A stretch of DNA of 18,487 nucleotides from Dissophora ornata (GCA_025201705.1 MU617230.1:1-18487), one strand, 5' to 3'; shown: positions 1 through 8,520, counted from the first letter of the stretch. Notes: generated by a model not told the origin, from the sequence alone. Translations and numbers: made by a program.

Positions 1-480
1 GAGGCGAGTCTTTGACCGGTCTACGATGAAATGCTTATTTTTTTCCTAGAGCCAAACCCCAGTGTAGAAAGCTTATTTCCATCTCCAAAAATACTTATGT
101 AGTTTTAGGAGTATGGTCATATATGTGTGCGGTTGGATAGTATTCAAGGTGAGCCAGTCTGCTTCGCGGCCCTTGAGAAGCGCTCCATAAGCATCCGTAA
201 AAAAAAATTGACGATCAACCCGTTTTGTTCAATTGGCTCGATGACGGGACATTGAGAATTAAACATTGTCGTGGTCTGAAGAAAAATACCTCGAGCCTTC
301 TTCTAAGACTGTGGCCTCAGAATTTACTGCGTTTCCCCGGTTATTACAGCCTTCCGGTACTTGACATCATAATCGCTAACACTGTCATCAAAAATATTCT
401 CCGATAGTTAGGATTAAGGGCAAAAAAAAATTATAAGAACAAGCAAGTAGGCGATCAGGAATCGAAATGCTCAATAGTGC
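1..480. other. No gene recognised
   Basis: AT-rich sequence with only short open frames and no protein resemblance that I can defend. From about 470 it grades into the WD40 relic that follows. It may hold further decayed repeats of the same gene, but none is legible. Confidence 0.5.
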
Positions 481-831
481 GATTTCACCGCGGAGAAGCC
501 GTCTGGCAGTGAGGACAAGACCGTGCGGCTGTGGGATATTGCTTCGGGTGAGTGTCGCGTAGAGTTTCAAAACAACTCTCCGGTATTAAGCATCTCCTGG
601 AGAGTAACTCTTGACAATAATTATATCGTTGTTGGATGTGATGGTGGGGAAGTGAGGCTGTGGCAGGTCATAGAAGATGGGAATGGGTGTTGCGTACGGT
701 TGCATTGGAGATCTCAGTCCCAGATGCTTAATCTGTTGAAAGCATCGATGCAGGACGTGTCAGGGTTAAGCCGATTGAATAAACTGCTCGTATTGCAGCG
801 CGGAGCCGTAGGCGAGCTGGCTCCGGTGTAG
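481..831 (+). pseudogene. C-terminal relic of a WD40-repeat protein
   Basis: The open frame reads SGSEDKTVRLWDIASGE, a near-perfect end of one WD40 blade. A second, worn blade follows, ending GGEVRLWQV, then a tail of about 50 residues (LHWRS...SGLSRLNKLLVLQRGAVGE) and a TAG at 829-831. Nothing upstream of about 481 continues the propeller: the preceding blade is compressed, seemingly by small deletions, and no start codon or signal is present. The tail after the last blade resembles the C-terminal tail of large WD40 proteins that I recall as multicopy in Mortierella-type fungi, some with NACHT NTPase domains (family memory, not checked). The parent would have been a cytoplasmic scaffold or sensor-type protein. 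I call it a relic because less than two of the usual seven blades survive. A 5'-truncated but expressed fragment is not excluded. Confidence 0.7.
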
Positions 832-1533
832 TAGAGCCTCTACGAAGAGAATATGCAGCTTGCTAGTATGACCTCCCATGTAAATCCTTGCTCCCATCAA
901 GCTGTTGGATACCGAAGCCGGAGATCTTTCTAGCAGCCAATCCCACTATTGTGTGCTCAAAACAAATTTCATGAATCCTCCGCTACCCTTGAGTCTGATT
1001 TGGTGACGAACATGATCCAAATAGGAGGTTGTTATATGGAACCTGCAATGGCTACTTTACCCATGCTACGCATGAACTGACGAGGATTTGAATAAGAAAG
1101 ATCCGCCCTAGAATGATTCCAGAGTCTTTTTCATATTTCGCTATATTTCACCAGATCACACTGAATATATTACCGACGAATGCTCAATCGAGCACGATCA
1201 ACATAACAGCGATCCAATTGAGATAGTCGCATCCGCAACTCAAATGGGTGTAGTGCTTTGACTCAACGCTCTTGGGGAAGACAGGAACCTGTTCTTGGTA
1301 ATAAAGCCGCCGACTTAAACTCGAGTCGTTTGGAGAGTCACTCCGACAGTCGATAAAAATGAGTTGAGTTGGAGGTGTCTCTTTTTTTTTTTGTGTTCAT
1401 TGAAGCGGAGCACGCGCGTTGTTTTTTCAGTTTATAGTGTCTACAGAGTATTACGGATATCATCAGATGCTAAGAAAATGTTGAAGATGGAGAAGTTCCA
1501 GGAGCGGCGGACGGCTCTTCCTGGAGAATCAGT
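832..1533. other. Gene-free stretch
   Basis: About 700 nt with stops in all frames and no recognisable protein, RNA or terminal repeat. Its base composition is like that of the decayed segment 6800-7330. It could be old degenerate repeat DNA, but I can assign nothing. Confidence 0.5.
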
Positions 1534-1623
1534 CTATCCACAGCCTTTAGGCGGGTCCATCCTTCAAGACTTGTGCCTAAACGGAGTACGCGGATAAAAC
1601 AACGAGAAGGGTGTGAGTGGGTG
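1534..1623 (+). repeat. Repeat R, left copy (about 90 bp)
   Basis: It matches 7331-7420 in the same orientation almost base for base, including the shared stretch GTCCATCCTTCAAGAC and the shared CGGATAAAACAACGAGAA. There are scattered substitutions and two single-base length differences. Read in the frame that is open in the right copy, both encode ...RIKQRE.C.W, so R looks like a piece of a coding sequence that I do not recognise. In this copy the frame is broken. Similarity stops at 1623, beside the 3' end of the minus-strand secreted-protein gene. In the other copy it stops at 7420, beside the truncated bL19m copy. The shared right edge marks R as a junction sequence. Confidence 0.8.
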
Positions 1624-2100
1624 TTAAATTAAAGTTGTCGAGCAAGACAACAGACGCATAGTCTTTGTCCTTCTTACTGGTGGGTAGGGTGCCCCGTAAA
1701 TGGCAGCGATCTTTGGAATCATCTCCAACCACTGCATCATCTCTGACCAGGGGCAGGAATTGGTTGGGTCGAGGCAGCGACCCCAGAGCTGGGCCTTGTA
1801 CTCGACAACGTCCCACATCAGCGCTGTCAGACAGCTAAAGCCGGCAGCATCCTGGGTCTTGTAGGCATCCGGAGAGGAGAATGCATTCAGGCCAAGAATC
1901 ACCTGGTCGAGAGTGGTGAGCTGAGTGGCAGTCAGGGATGTGCAATTGGCGACAGTGGGGATTGTGCTGAGGATGCAGCTGTGGCAGGCTGTGGACTGGG
2001 CAGAGACGGCAGGGGTAATGGCAGAGAGGGACGAGAAGGCGAGGAGGGCGAGAAGGAGGAGCGGGCGGAGGGGGGTCCAGGCGAGAGACGTGGAACGCAT
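1624..2100 (-). CDS. Small secreted protein with six cysteines, possibly 3'-truncated
   Basis: The start was placed at the ATG at 2100 because it opens a classic signal peptide. MRSTSLAW is followed by a Leu/Ala-rich core (residues 13-27) and a likely cleavage after Ala34 (AVSA|Q). An upstream in-frame Met would bury the signal. Mature Cys lie at residues 39, 42, 53, 90, 109 and 116 (CHSC, NC, SC, RC, SC), suggesting three disulfides in a small extracellular protein. The body runs to about residue 135 (...IPKIAAIYGAP). The last 18 residues look unlike a natural end. A good splice donor (GTAAGA, at 1677-1672 on the minus strand) sits after codon 141, yet no downstream exon exists because repeat R begins at 1623. 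So either the 158-residue reading is right, or the gene lost its last exon. No family name is claimed; an effector or cell-wall role is possible but unproven. Confidence 0.6.
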   Translation of the reverse strand: MRSTSLAWTPLRPLLLLALLAFSSLSAITPAVSAQSTACHSCILSTIPTVANCTSLTATQLTTLDQVILGLNAFSSPDAYKTQDAAGFSCLTALMWDVVEYKAQLWGRCLDPTNSCPWSEMMQWLEMIPKIAAIYGAPYPPVRRTKTMRLLSCSTTLI

Positions 2101-2664
2101 GTCTTTTAGCGGCGAGGGGGATGGATGTGAGAGGAGAGCAACGACAGGGAATGCGGATGCAATGAAGTTCATGTACATGTGGTGCATGTGTGCATTTAAT
2201 AAAAATAGTGCCAATCCAGGGTTTCCACGCGGCGGAGTCCAAAATAGTCGGTTGCAATTTCCCATCAGGAACGGGACGGCGCCATGAGTTGCGCCCACCG
2301 GTCTCTCTCTGAAATTAGACTATCGAATTACCGCTCTGCAGCTGCTGTGCAGATCGTTCGACCTGGACACCGACCGTCCTCGCCACCCCTGCTGCTGGCA
2401 AGGCACCTCTCTGGACTCTCCTGCCTTGACCGCCGGCCCTGACCGGCAAGGGTCGTCGACATCTTGAAAAGAGGAGTGTCGCGACTGCCAGAGGAAGACG
2501 TGAGCCCTGTGTTCAGCACAGCGAATCTGCATTTCCACGAGGGACGATCAAAGCCACTGAATGCCCTTCGATTTGTTTACTGCGATCTTTCAATATGTCC
2601 CTGGCCTCGTTCACAGCCCTTCTTTCACTTCACATTCACATTCACATTCACAATCACATTCACA
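2101..2664. promoter_or_regulatory. Divergent promoter region, secreted protein / bL19m
   Basis: This 564-nt spacer separates the start codons of the minus-strand secreted-protein gene and the plus-strand bL19m gene. It probably holds both promoters. Open frames here overlap on both strands and look like nothing known. The only clear structure is the TTCACA tract at its right end, listed separately. Confidence 0.45.
2624..2664 (+). repeat. TTCACA-type hexamer tract abutting the bL19m start codon
   Basis: About six imperfect copies of TTCACA (variants TTCAC and ATCACA) run without a gap up to the ATG at 2665. The tract therefore forms the last 41 nt of the presumed 5' leader. It is CA-rich, unstructured and free of ATG. 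Confidence 0.8.
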
Positions 2665-3301
2665 ATGCTCTCCTTTGCACGGCCACTGGCCCGCATGGCC
2701 GGTCTTGCCCACTCCCGATTCGCATCCACAGCTGCGAATGGTACCCAGCCACTCGAGCTCGCTTGCTGTCCCTTTCCCGCTTTATTCCTCCCCGTCGCCG
2801 CACATAGCCACAAAGCCCACATATACCGCCCCTGCATCCGTCATAGTCCCAACACAGTTCAAGCCCAACACCAAGGGCCAAGGCCTAATGCAGCTCATCT
2901 CCAAGGAAGAGGTCAAGCGCTTGGGTGCTGATGGTCGCTCCAAACTCTTTAACAAGTCGCACCCGGACTGCCTCCGTCCCGGCGATGTTGTCCTGGTCGA
3001 GACCCTGAACTCGATGTCGACCGACAAGACCAGCACGTTCGTTGGACTGGTCATCGCAATGGATCGTCGTGAGCTGCATAGCAACTTTACTGTCAGGAAC
3101 GTGGAGATGAAGGTTGGCGTGGAGATGAAGTACATGCTGTACTCGCCGCTGGTCAAGTCGGTTAGGATCATGAAGAGAGGCGAAGGATTCAGAAGGGCAA
3201 AGCTATTCTATCTGAGAGACAACCCAGGACGTGCGTTCCGCCTGGAGGGGTTGATTAAGATGGATAAGGCGGCGCAGGCAAAGAAGGTGGCCAAAGCATA
3301 G
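2665..3301 (+). CDS. IMG1: Mitochondrial large-subunit ribosomal protein bL19m
   Basis: Two exons, 2665-2740 and 2808-3301, around a 67-nt intron (GTACCC...CATAG), give 188 residues. Exon 1 encodes a typical mitochondrial presequence, MLSFARPLARMAGLAHSRFA, rich in Arg, Ser and Ala and without acidic residues. Exon 2 carries the bL19 fold: PGDVVLVETLN at about residues 85-95, FVGLVIAMDRR, SNFTVRN, VGVEMKYMLYSPLVKSV and AKLFYLRDNPGRAFRL, the order found in bacterial and mitochondrial bL19. The protein should be imported into the matrix and sit at the subunit interface of the mitoribosome. The splice was chosen because it joins the presequence frame to the body frame; the donor is non-optimal and no clear branch point is visible. 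The gene converges on an RRP36 remnant 160 nt downstream. Its 3' part is duplicated at 7421-7860. IMG1 is the yeast name for bL19m. Confidence 0.88.
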
Positions 3302-3940
3302 GCGAAGGATGCATTATATAGACCATAGAACCATTGAACCAATAATCATGTACACTTTTCCCCTTCTTCTATTATCCTTCCATGTCAGAAAAGATCCTTG
3401 TAGCAATGTTGCCATATTTTTTATTTTTTTATTTTCGAGAAAACACCCGTCCGACAACGCTCTTATTCCGTTCTACGACGTTTGGCTCCCAAGATCTTTT
3501 CTCCTCTTCTCCATCGCCCGAGTCAAGGCCTTGGGGTTATCCTTCAGACTCTGGAGCTTGTCGATCAACGCCAATTTCTTCTGATCCGATTTTTTCAAGA
3601 AGAATGGGTTCTTGCCCTTGGCAACCAAATCCTGTTCCTTCCCTTTGTGTTCCCGCTTGATCTCTTGCTTTCGCTTCTGGGCAGCCTCGGTGGCCTGGCG
3701 ATCGATCATACAACCTAACTCTGTCTGCAACTTTTCCTTCATATCCAGATCGCGTTATTTTTTCATCAGCTCCTTGAGTTTCTTCATTTCGTCTGCCTGG
3801 TAGTCCCTTATAAACGAGTAGGACTTTTCGAAAAGATATGCATCGAGCTTTCCGCTCAGACTGTCAAATCGAGGATCGCGACGTTTCTATTGAGAGGAGG
3901 ACGTTTTTTTTCCCCGAGAGTCCAATGGTAGAGTAGATAC
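2861..3940 (+). repeat. Direct duplication, left arm (about 1.1 kb)
   Basis: This arm is nearly identical by eye, roughly nine bases in ten overall and higher in the coding part, to 7421-~8520 in the same orientation. It contains the last three quarters of bL19m, the short convergent spacer and the 3' part of RRP36. The left edge is sharp: AAGCCCAACA here (2861) pairs with AAGCTCAACA at 7421, and the bases before are unrelated. The right edge is blurred in a T/GA-rich piece of an RRP36 intron between about 3900 and 3940. Confidence 0.9.
3464..3897 (-). pseudogene. Broken 3' part of RRP36 (duplicate)
   Basis: This is the left-arm copy of the last RRP36 exon. Read on the minus strand it starts after an AATAG acceptor with KRRDPRFDSLSGKL, as in the intact gene. 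It then hits an in-frame TAA (about codon 47 of the exon, where the intact copy has GAA), reopens as MKEKLQTEL...KNPFFLKKSDQKK, and loses about 26 bases near 3500. That shifts the end to ...RKDLGSQTS instead of the Lys/Arg-rich tail. The four upstream exons are absent. Both lesions and the missing 5' end make it a pseudogene. The complete gene is at 8013-9674. Confidence 0.9.
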
Positions 3941-4440
3941 TGTCTACGTCAAACACTGAAGAGTGACTCGTGCCATGACAGCCCAACACTCCATCCTCGA
4001 CTCGGCCTAGTTCCTACCGCTCGCAGGTCCTGTTGTCGAGTAGGCGCATCTTGGACGAATTGAGAAGAAAGATGAATAAACTGCTCAATGTCGTTGGTTT
4101 TTTTTATCACAACGAGGTGGTTGATATTGGTGAACGGAAACTTTATCAATATTTTTTTTTGAAGATGGATCCAACAGCATACACAAGCATATTTGCAGAC
4201 AATAGCCAACAAGATCAAACGAGTCTTTGTCGATTGACTTTCCATTTGTGTTCAGTGAGAGAAGGAAATTTGGACGCGTTTGAGCTCTTCCGCCATCATT
4301 TATTCCCAGCACCCAACTGTTCTCTGCCACTCTTCTTTCTGTGCATTGCAACCCATCTATCAATATCTCCCTTCCATTCTCTTTCTCTCCTCTGTGATCC
4401 AGCATTCGCCTGTTCCCTACCACTTCTACAACCAAATGCC

Positions 4441-7130
4441 ATGGCTGAGGACCACTTGAGCCTGCTCTGTCTTGTCGACGGAGACACCATCTCGAGAGCG
4501 TTCTCCGTCATCACTTCATCGGGAAGCACTGTAGACCAACTCAGAGACCACATCAAAGCCAAAATGACTCTCGCGTTTAGCGATGTGGATGCCTCTGAAC
4601 TCGCACTCTGGCTTGTAAAGATCCCTGAAGACAAAGAAGACTCTCTCGTCACGGTCTATGCCCTCTCTAGACGAGAAGACAGAGCTAAAACGCCCGAGAA
4701 CATGTCTCTCAGAGCTGCTCCTCGATGGACCTGACAACAACACATACATCGTTATACAGCGACCACCAGCAGGTAATTCAGGCTTGCTTTGCTCATTCAA
4801 GACTAGTCGTCACAGCCCGTGTAGCCTCGTCCCACACTGACACATTCCGCTCTGTCTCTTACAAGCACAACATGCGCCCCGCATGTTATCACTCATGTTT
4901 TACACAAGCTCCAGAGTCTGATAAGAGGATAGCTGCATTAATCGAAGAGAATGAAAACTTGCGCAGCGGCGTGATATCAGCTAGTAAGTATCACTATATT
5001 CAAGATGCTGTGATATATTCTTGGATGTTCACAGCCTTTGTAGTCTTTTGCTAAAGCTTTGATTCGCTTCGGTGGCTCTTTCTAACGCCTTTTATTATTA
5101 ACCTTTAGTCCCAAAAAGAAATCGAGTAGATGACGCTGGTATGTGCTACTATTCATTATCTGTTTGCAGTATGAGATCCCTCCAAGACGCGTCTCGTTTG
5201 TTACCTGCTCACATGGTTCGATTCTCTACTTTTTCTTGGACACTTCAACAGAAGAAAGTCCCTCGAAACGTCGTCGCTCCTTTTGGGCCTAGGAGCCGTA
5301 CACCGCAGCCAATGGAAAATCCGTGCAACTACCTTCGTTTATGTTAATCATGCTCCAGAGCGACGAGTTCAGGCCAGACCCCCCGCACGGATTTCTCGTC
5401 ACTGTTGAACGTAATGTCTGGTGACCGAATCACAACTGGGAATCTTGGACAAACCCCCAACCTCTTTAGAGAAGGATACCAAGGCGATAGCTTCTTTGTT
5501 ACAGAGAAGATGGTAGAGTTATGGGACGATCTCGAGAAAGACAGCAACTGGTCGATCAAAAAAATGCCTGCCTGACCCGATGGGGATCGGGAAATCATAT
5601 ATCGCATGGTTCCTCGCCGCCAAGGCATATGCACATAGCTGGCCAGTCCTTTACATTTCTGACACCAAGACCCTTGATGACTGCTCTATCAGCGAAGAAG
5701 CGTCAATCGGGATTTGTCGACGCTTCTTAGCTATCAACCGGGACATTTTAACAGCAGAGGAGCTTCAATGACTAGTAGATTTCGAGGATACGTCGAGCCC
5801 TATTGTAGTAGCCTCTGCTGGGCACATATTACGATCACTACTCCGACAACGAAGCCTGAAAACTCTTTGTCTACGGGCACGGCGCCTTGTTTCCGGACAA
5901 TGGAATTTCAACAATAACAGGTCTCTCGATTCTAGGACCTCTAAATTCATTCGACTATTGGCCAGGATACAATGCTGGAGCGCGTGTAGTGTTTACAGGC
6001 GCCACCCACGGGAAATTTGAAAGGATCCTCAGAGACGCACCGCAGTACACAACCCACATTGGTCCGCTGTTGCAGGTTATATTCGACAAGCTATTCAATG
6101 TAGCCATTACTCATTCCGATCCAGCGGCCAACGAATATTCCCAACAAACCAAAGATGAGGTCGTGAGGGTCACTAACCGTGTGCCACGAGCTTATTCGTC
6201 TTTCCAGGTATATTGGGACTTCTCGACACACTCCAGAGCAAGTTCAAGGAAAGTCGGAGGAATACCAATAAAAAAGGGAACCAATACTTTTATGGTACCA
6301 CAATGGTTTTGCTATGATTCGCTCTCAGACATTTCGACGCAATGCCATAGCCGAGATGTTCCAGCTTAGGGAAGATGTTGGAGGAGTTGCATCGTTTTGA
6401 TTGGAAAGTTCGAAGACTTTTTGGGATTGTTTATCGACACAAGGAAGATATGTCACTGCGGTACTGTCCGATCACTCCGGGATGCGCTATTGCCGCTTGT
6501 ATACTGCAAATCCCAGTGCCAGAAGCTTTTTTCCGAAACAATCTAATCTAAGCGGCGCAAGAATTTTGAGGATGCCATTTTTTTTCGGCAACTGATCCGG
6601 GGTTCCAACATAATGCTCAACACAACGGATCTTGCCGGACGACATCCATTGGTTATTTTGCTTCAAATTTTCGAGATTCGAGTTGATGCAGGGACCTCCT
6701 AGAAACCTTGGTGCAAATGGCCACGGATATCCTAGTACGAGGCTATGAATGTTTTCATCCTTGGTTACATATTCATTCAAGTCAGGCATATTTGCTTTGA
6801 TGAAATTCGTTCATGTTTCTTTAGCAATTTGGAATTTTCACAATTAAATACTGCAAAGCATGAAGGAGGTACTATCCGCACAGACTGTGCATAGTTCAAG
6901 CTGGATGGGGGATTCCACGGCATGAGCTATCCTTCCAACGGCAAGGACCATAGATGTTATGTGCCATCTTTTATTTTGATTCATTCGAAATTTCAGAATT
7001 TCCCTTCACCACCTGGGACCCCATTCCATGCAAGTGTTTCGAGATCCACAAACGTCTTCGTTACTAATTCAACTTGCATATTTCTTCAATAGTTCTTTCT
7101 ACGGCAGCTAGGAAAAGATTCTATCCGAAG
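4441..7130 (+). pseudogene. Crinkler (CRN)-type effector gene, multiply broken
   Basis: The start MAEDHLSLLCLVDGD opens the ubiquitin-like CRN header, ending near TYIVIQRPPA before a GTAATT donor (about 4772). A linker follows with probable introns (GTAAGT donor near 4984, TTTAG acceptor near 5108). Next is an NTPase-type body with Walker A (MGIGKSY, 5580-5600) and AWFLAAKAYAHSW, then GARVVFTGATHGKFERIL near 5970. A C-terminal region with TTDLAGRHPLVILL (about 6620-6660) has the look of the CRN nuclease-like domain; that assignment is from family memory. Breaks seen: a frame change near 4650, another near 5410, a TGA at 5573-5575, a frame change before the Walker A motif, a TGA at 5769-5771, a frame change near 5850, a stop at 6367-6369, and further stops after about 6540. 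CRN proteins are modular proteins deployed against other organisms or in cell conflict, often entering host nuclei. This copy cannot make a full product. Confidence 0.82.
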
Positions 7131-7330
7131 CTTTCCTAAATGGTACGTATCCAACAGTTTGTAAAATGCATGCGAGGGGTTGGTTCTAGTGTTCCGCAGC
7201 TCCGATGGATACAGTCGTTGCAACTGGCGTTTATTGATATTAAAATTGCCCTACCAACAGTCAAGTCCTCTACTTAGAACGGACTGCTCGAACTGGGTGT
7301 TCCGAAGCTTACGAAAAGCAATTAAGGGCC
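7131..7330 (+). other. Degenerate stretch leading into repeat R
   Basis: This is short coding-looking sequence in shifting frames. The last part (from about 7301) reads EAYEKQLRAISTALDE straight into R. A possible intron (GTACGT near 7142 to TTCCGCAG near 7200) is visible. The protein is not one I recognise. It may be the 3' end of a gene next to, or part of, the CRN unit. Confidence 0.35.
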
Positions 7331-7420
7331 ATATCTACAGCCTTAGACGAGTCCATCCTTCAAGACTTTTTGCCTAAATGGAGTGCGCGGATAAAACAAC
7401 GAGAAAGGTGTGGGTGGGCG
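7331..7420 (+). repeat. Repeat R, right copy (about 90 bp)
   Basis: This is a same-orientation match to 1534-1623. Here the frame is open: DESILQDFLPKWSARIKQRE. R ends at 7420, and the next base begins the duplicated bL19m sequence. The R frame is in phase with the bL19m frame across the junction (...CGWA|KLNTKSQG), so the joint once formed, or could form, a chimeric reading frame. It is now broken about 50 nt later by a 2-base insertion. Confidence 0.8.
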
Positions 7421-7860
7421 AAGCTCAACACCAAGAGCCAGGGTCAGATGCAGTCCATCTCCAAGGAAGAGAGGTCAAGCGCTTGGGTGCTGACGATCGA
7501 TCCAAACTTTTTTACAAGTCGCACCCGGACTGCCTCCGTTCCGGCGATGTTGTCCTGGTCGAGACCCTGAACTCGATGTCAACCGACAAGACTAGCACGT
7601 TTGTTGGACTGACCATCGCTATGGACCGTCGTGGATTGCATAGCAACTTTACTGTCAGGAACGTGGAGATGAAGGTTGGCGTGGAGATGAAGTATATGCT
7701 ATACTCGCCGCTGGTCAAGTCGGTTAGGATCATGAAGAGAGGTGAAGGATTCAGGAGGGCAAAGCTGTTCTATTTGAGAGACAACCCAGGACGTGCGTTC
7801 CGCCTGGAGGGGTTGATTAAGATGGATAAGGCAGCGCAGGTAAAGGTGGCCAAAGCATAG
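7421..7860 (+). pseudogene. 5'-truncated duplicate of bL19m
   Basis: It starts at the codon equivalent to Lys43 of the intact gene, so exon 1, the intron and the mitochondrial presequence are missing. Relative to the complete copy a 2-base insertion (AG, about 7470) shifts the frame. From KRLGADDRSKLF onward the frame is open to the same TAG. Differences from the intact protein are few: Gly to Asp, Asn to Tyr, Pro to Ser, Val to Thr and Glu to Gly substitutions, and one Lys lost near the end. An ATG at 7378 inside R would give a 160-residue product with most of the bL19 domain but no import signal. I call it a pseudogene because the targeting sequence and promoter are gone. Confidence 0.85.
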
Positions 7861-8520
7861 GAGAAGGATGCATCATATAGACCATAGAACCATTCAACAC
7901 TTTTCCCCTTCTTCTATTATCCTTCCATGTCCGAAAAGAACCTTGTAGCAATGCTGCCATATTTTTTATTTTTTTTATTTTTCGAGAAAACACTCGTCCG
8001 ACAAAAAAGCTCCTATTCCGTTCTACGACGTTTAGCTCCCAAGATCTTTGATTTTTCCTTTGCAGAATTTCTCTTTCTTCTCTTTTCCATCGCTCGAGCC
8101 AAGGCCTTGGGATTGTCCTTCAAACTTTGGAATTTATCAATCAAGGCCAATTTCTTTTGATCCGATTTCTTCAAGAAGAATGGGTTTTTGCCCTTGGCAA
8201 CCAAATCTCGTTCCTTGCGTTTATGTTCTCGTTTGATCTCTTGTTTTCGCTTTTGGGCTGCCTCGGTGGCTTGACGGTCCACCATACGACTTAATTCGGT
8301 TTGTAACTTTTCTTTCATGTCCGAGTCACGTTCTTTCTTCATCATTTCTTTGAGTTTCTTCATTTCGTCCGCTTGGTAGTCCTTTATGAAAGAGTAGGAT
8401 TTTTCGAAAAGATCGGTGTCGAGCTTTCCGCTCAGACCGTCAAATCGAGGATCACGACGTTTCTATTGAGAGGAGGAGGAGGAGGAGGGTGATTTTTTTT
8501 TAAAGAGAGAGATTGGATAC
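7421..8520 (+). repeat. Direct duplication, right arm (about 1.1 kb)
   Basis: This is the second copy of 2861-~3940. It carries the 3' part of bL19m, a 152-nt convergent spacer and the functional last exon of RRP36. Relative to the left arm it lacks a short piece near 7898 (left arm: CCAATAATCATGTAC, about 3337-3352). It retains the about 26 bases that the left arm lost in RRP36, and it has an expanded GGA run (8472-8487) in the RRP36 intron. Confidence 0.9.

Larger units (their letters stand above)
3941..7420 (+). other. CRN-bearing segment lying between the two duplication arms
   Basis: About 3.5 kb of DNA separates the two copies of the bL19m/RRP36 3' region. It holds a 500-nt leader without a gene (3941-4440), the CRN pseudogene, a degenerate stretch (about 7130-7330) and repeat R at its right end. 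No terminal inverted repeats, long terminal repeats, transposase or reverse-transcriptase signature was seen, so I cannot name it a transposon. The leader contains CT-rich and T-run sequence just before the CRN start, compatible with a fungal promoter. Confidence 0.6.

Noticed and set aside
1925..2287. Plus-strand open frame of 120 codons
   Set aside because: It is antisense to the secreted-protein gene, and its Arg/Gly-rich translation mirrors the Leu/Ala-rich signal peptide.
4033..4440. Upstream in-frame extension of the CRN start
   Set aside because: The extension has unlike composition and no motif. The ATG at 4441 is preceded by a CT-rich leader and opens the recognisable CRN header, so I start there.
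5214..5226. GGTTCGATTC, like a tRNA B box; a similar string is at 17180
   Set aside because: No matching A box, acceptor stem or cloverleaf. The second instance is inside an annexin exon.
6487..6789. A 100-codon minus-strand open frame across the CRN region
   Set aside because: The plus strand over the same bases reads as CRN C-terminal sequence (TTDLAGRHPLVILL and neighbours), and the minus frame shows no known domain.
3900..7420. Transposon with terminal inverted or long terminal repeats carrying the CRN
   Set aside because: No inverted match of R or any other terminal repeat was found at the left end, and there is no transposase, integrase or reverse-transcriptase motif. Only the flanking gene duplication is evident.
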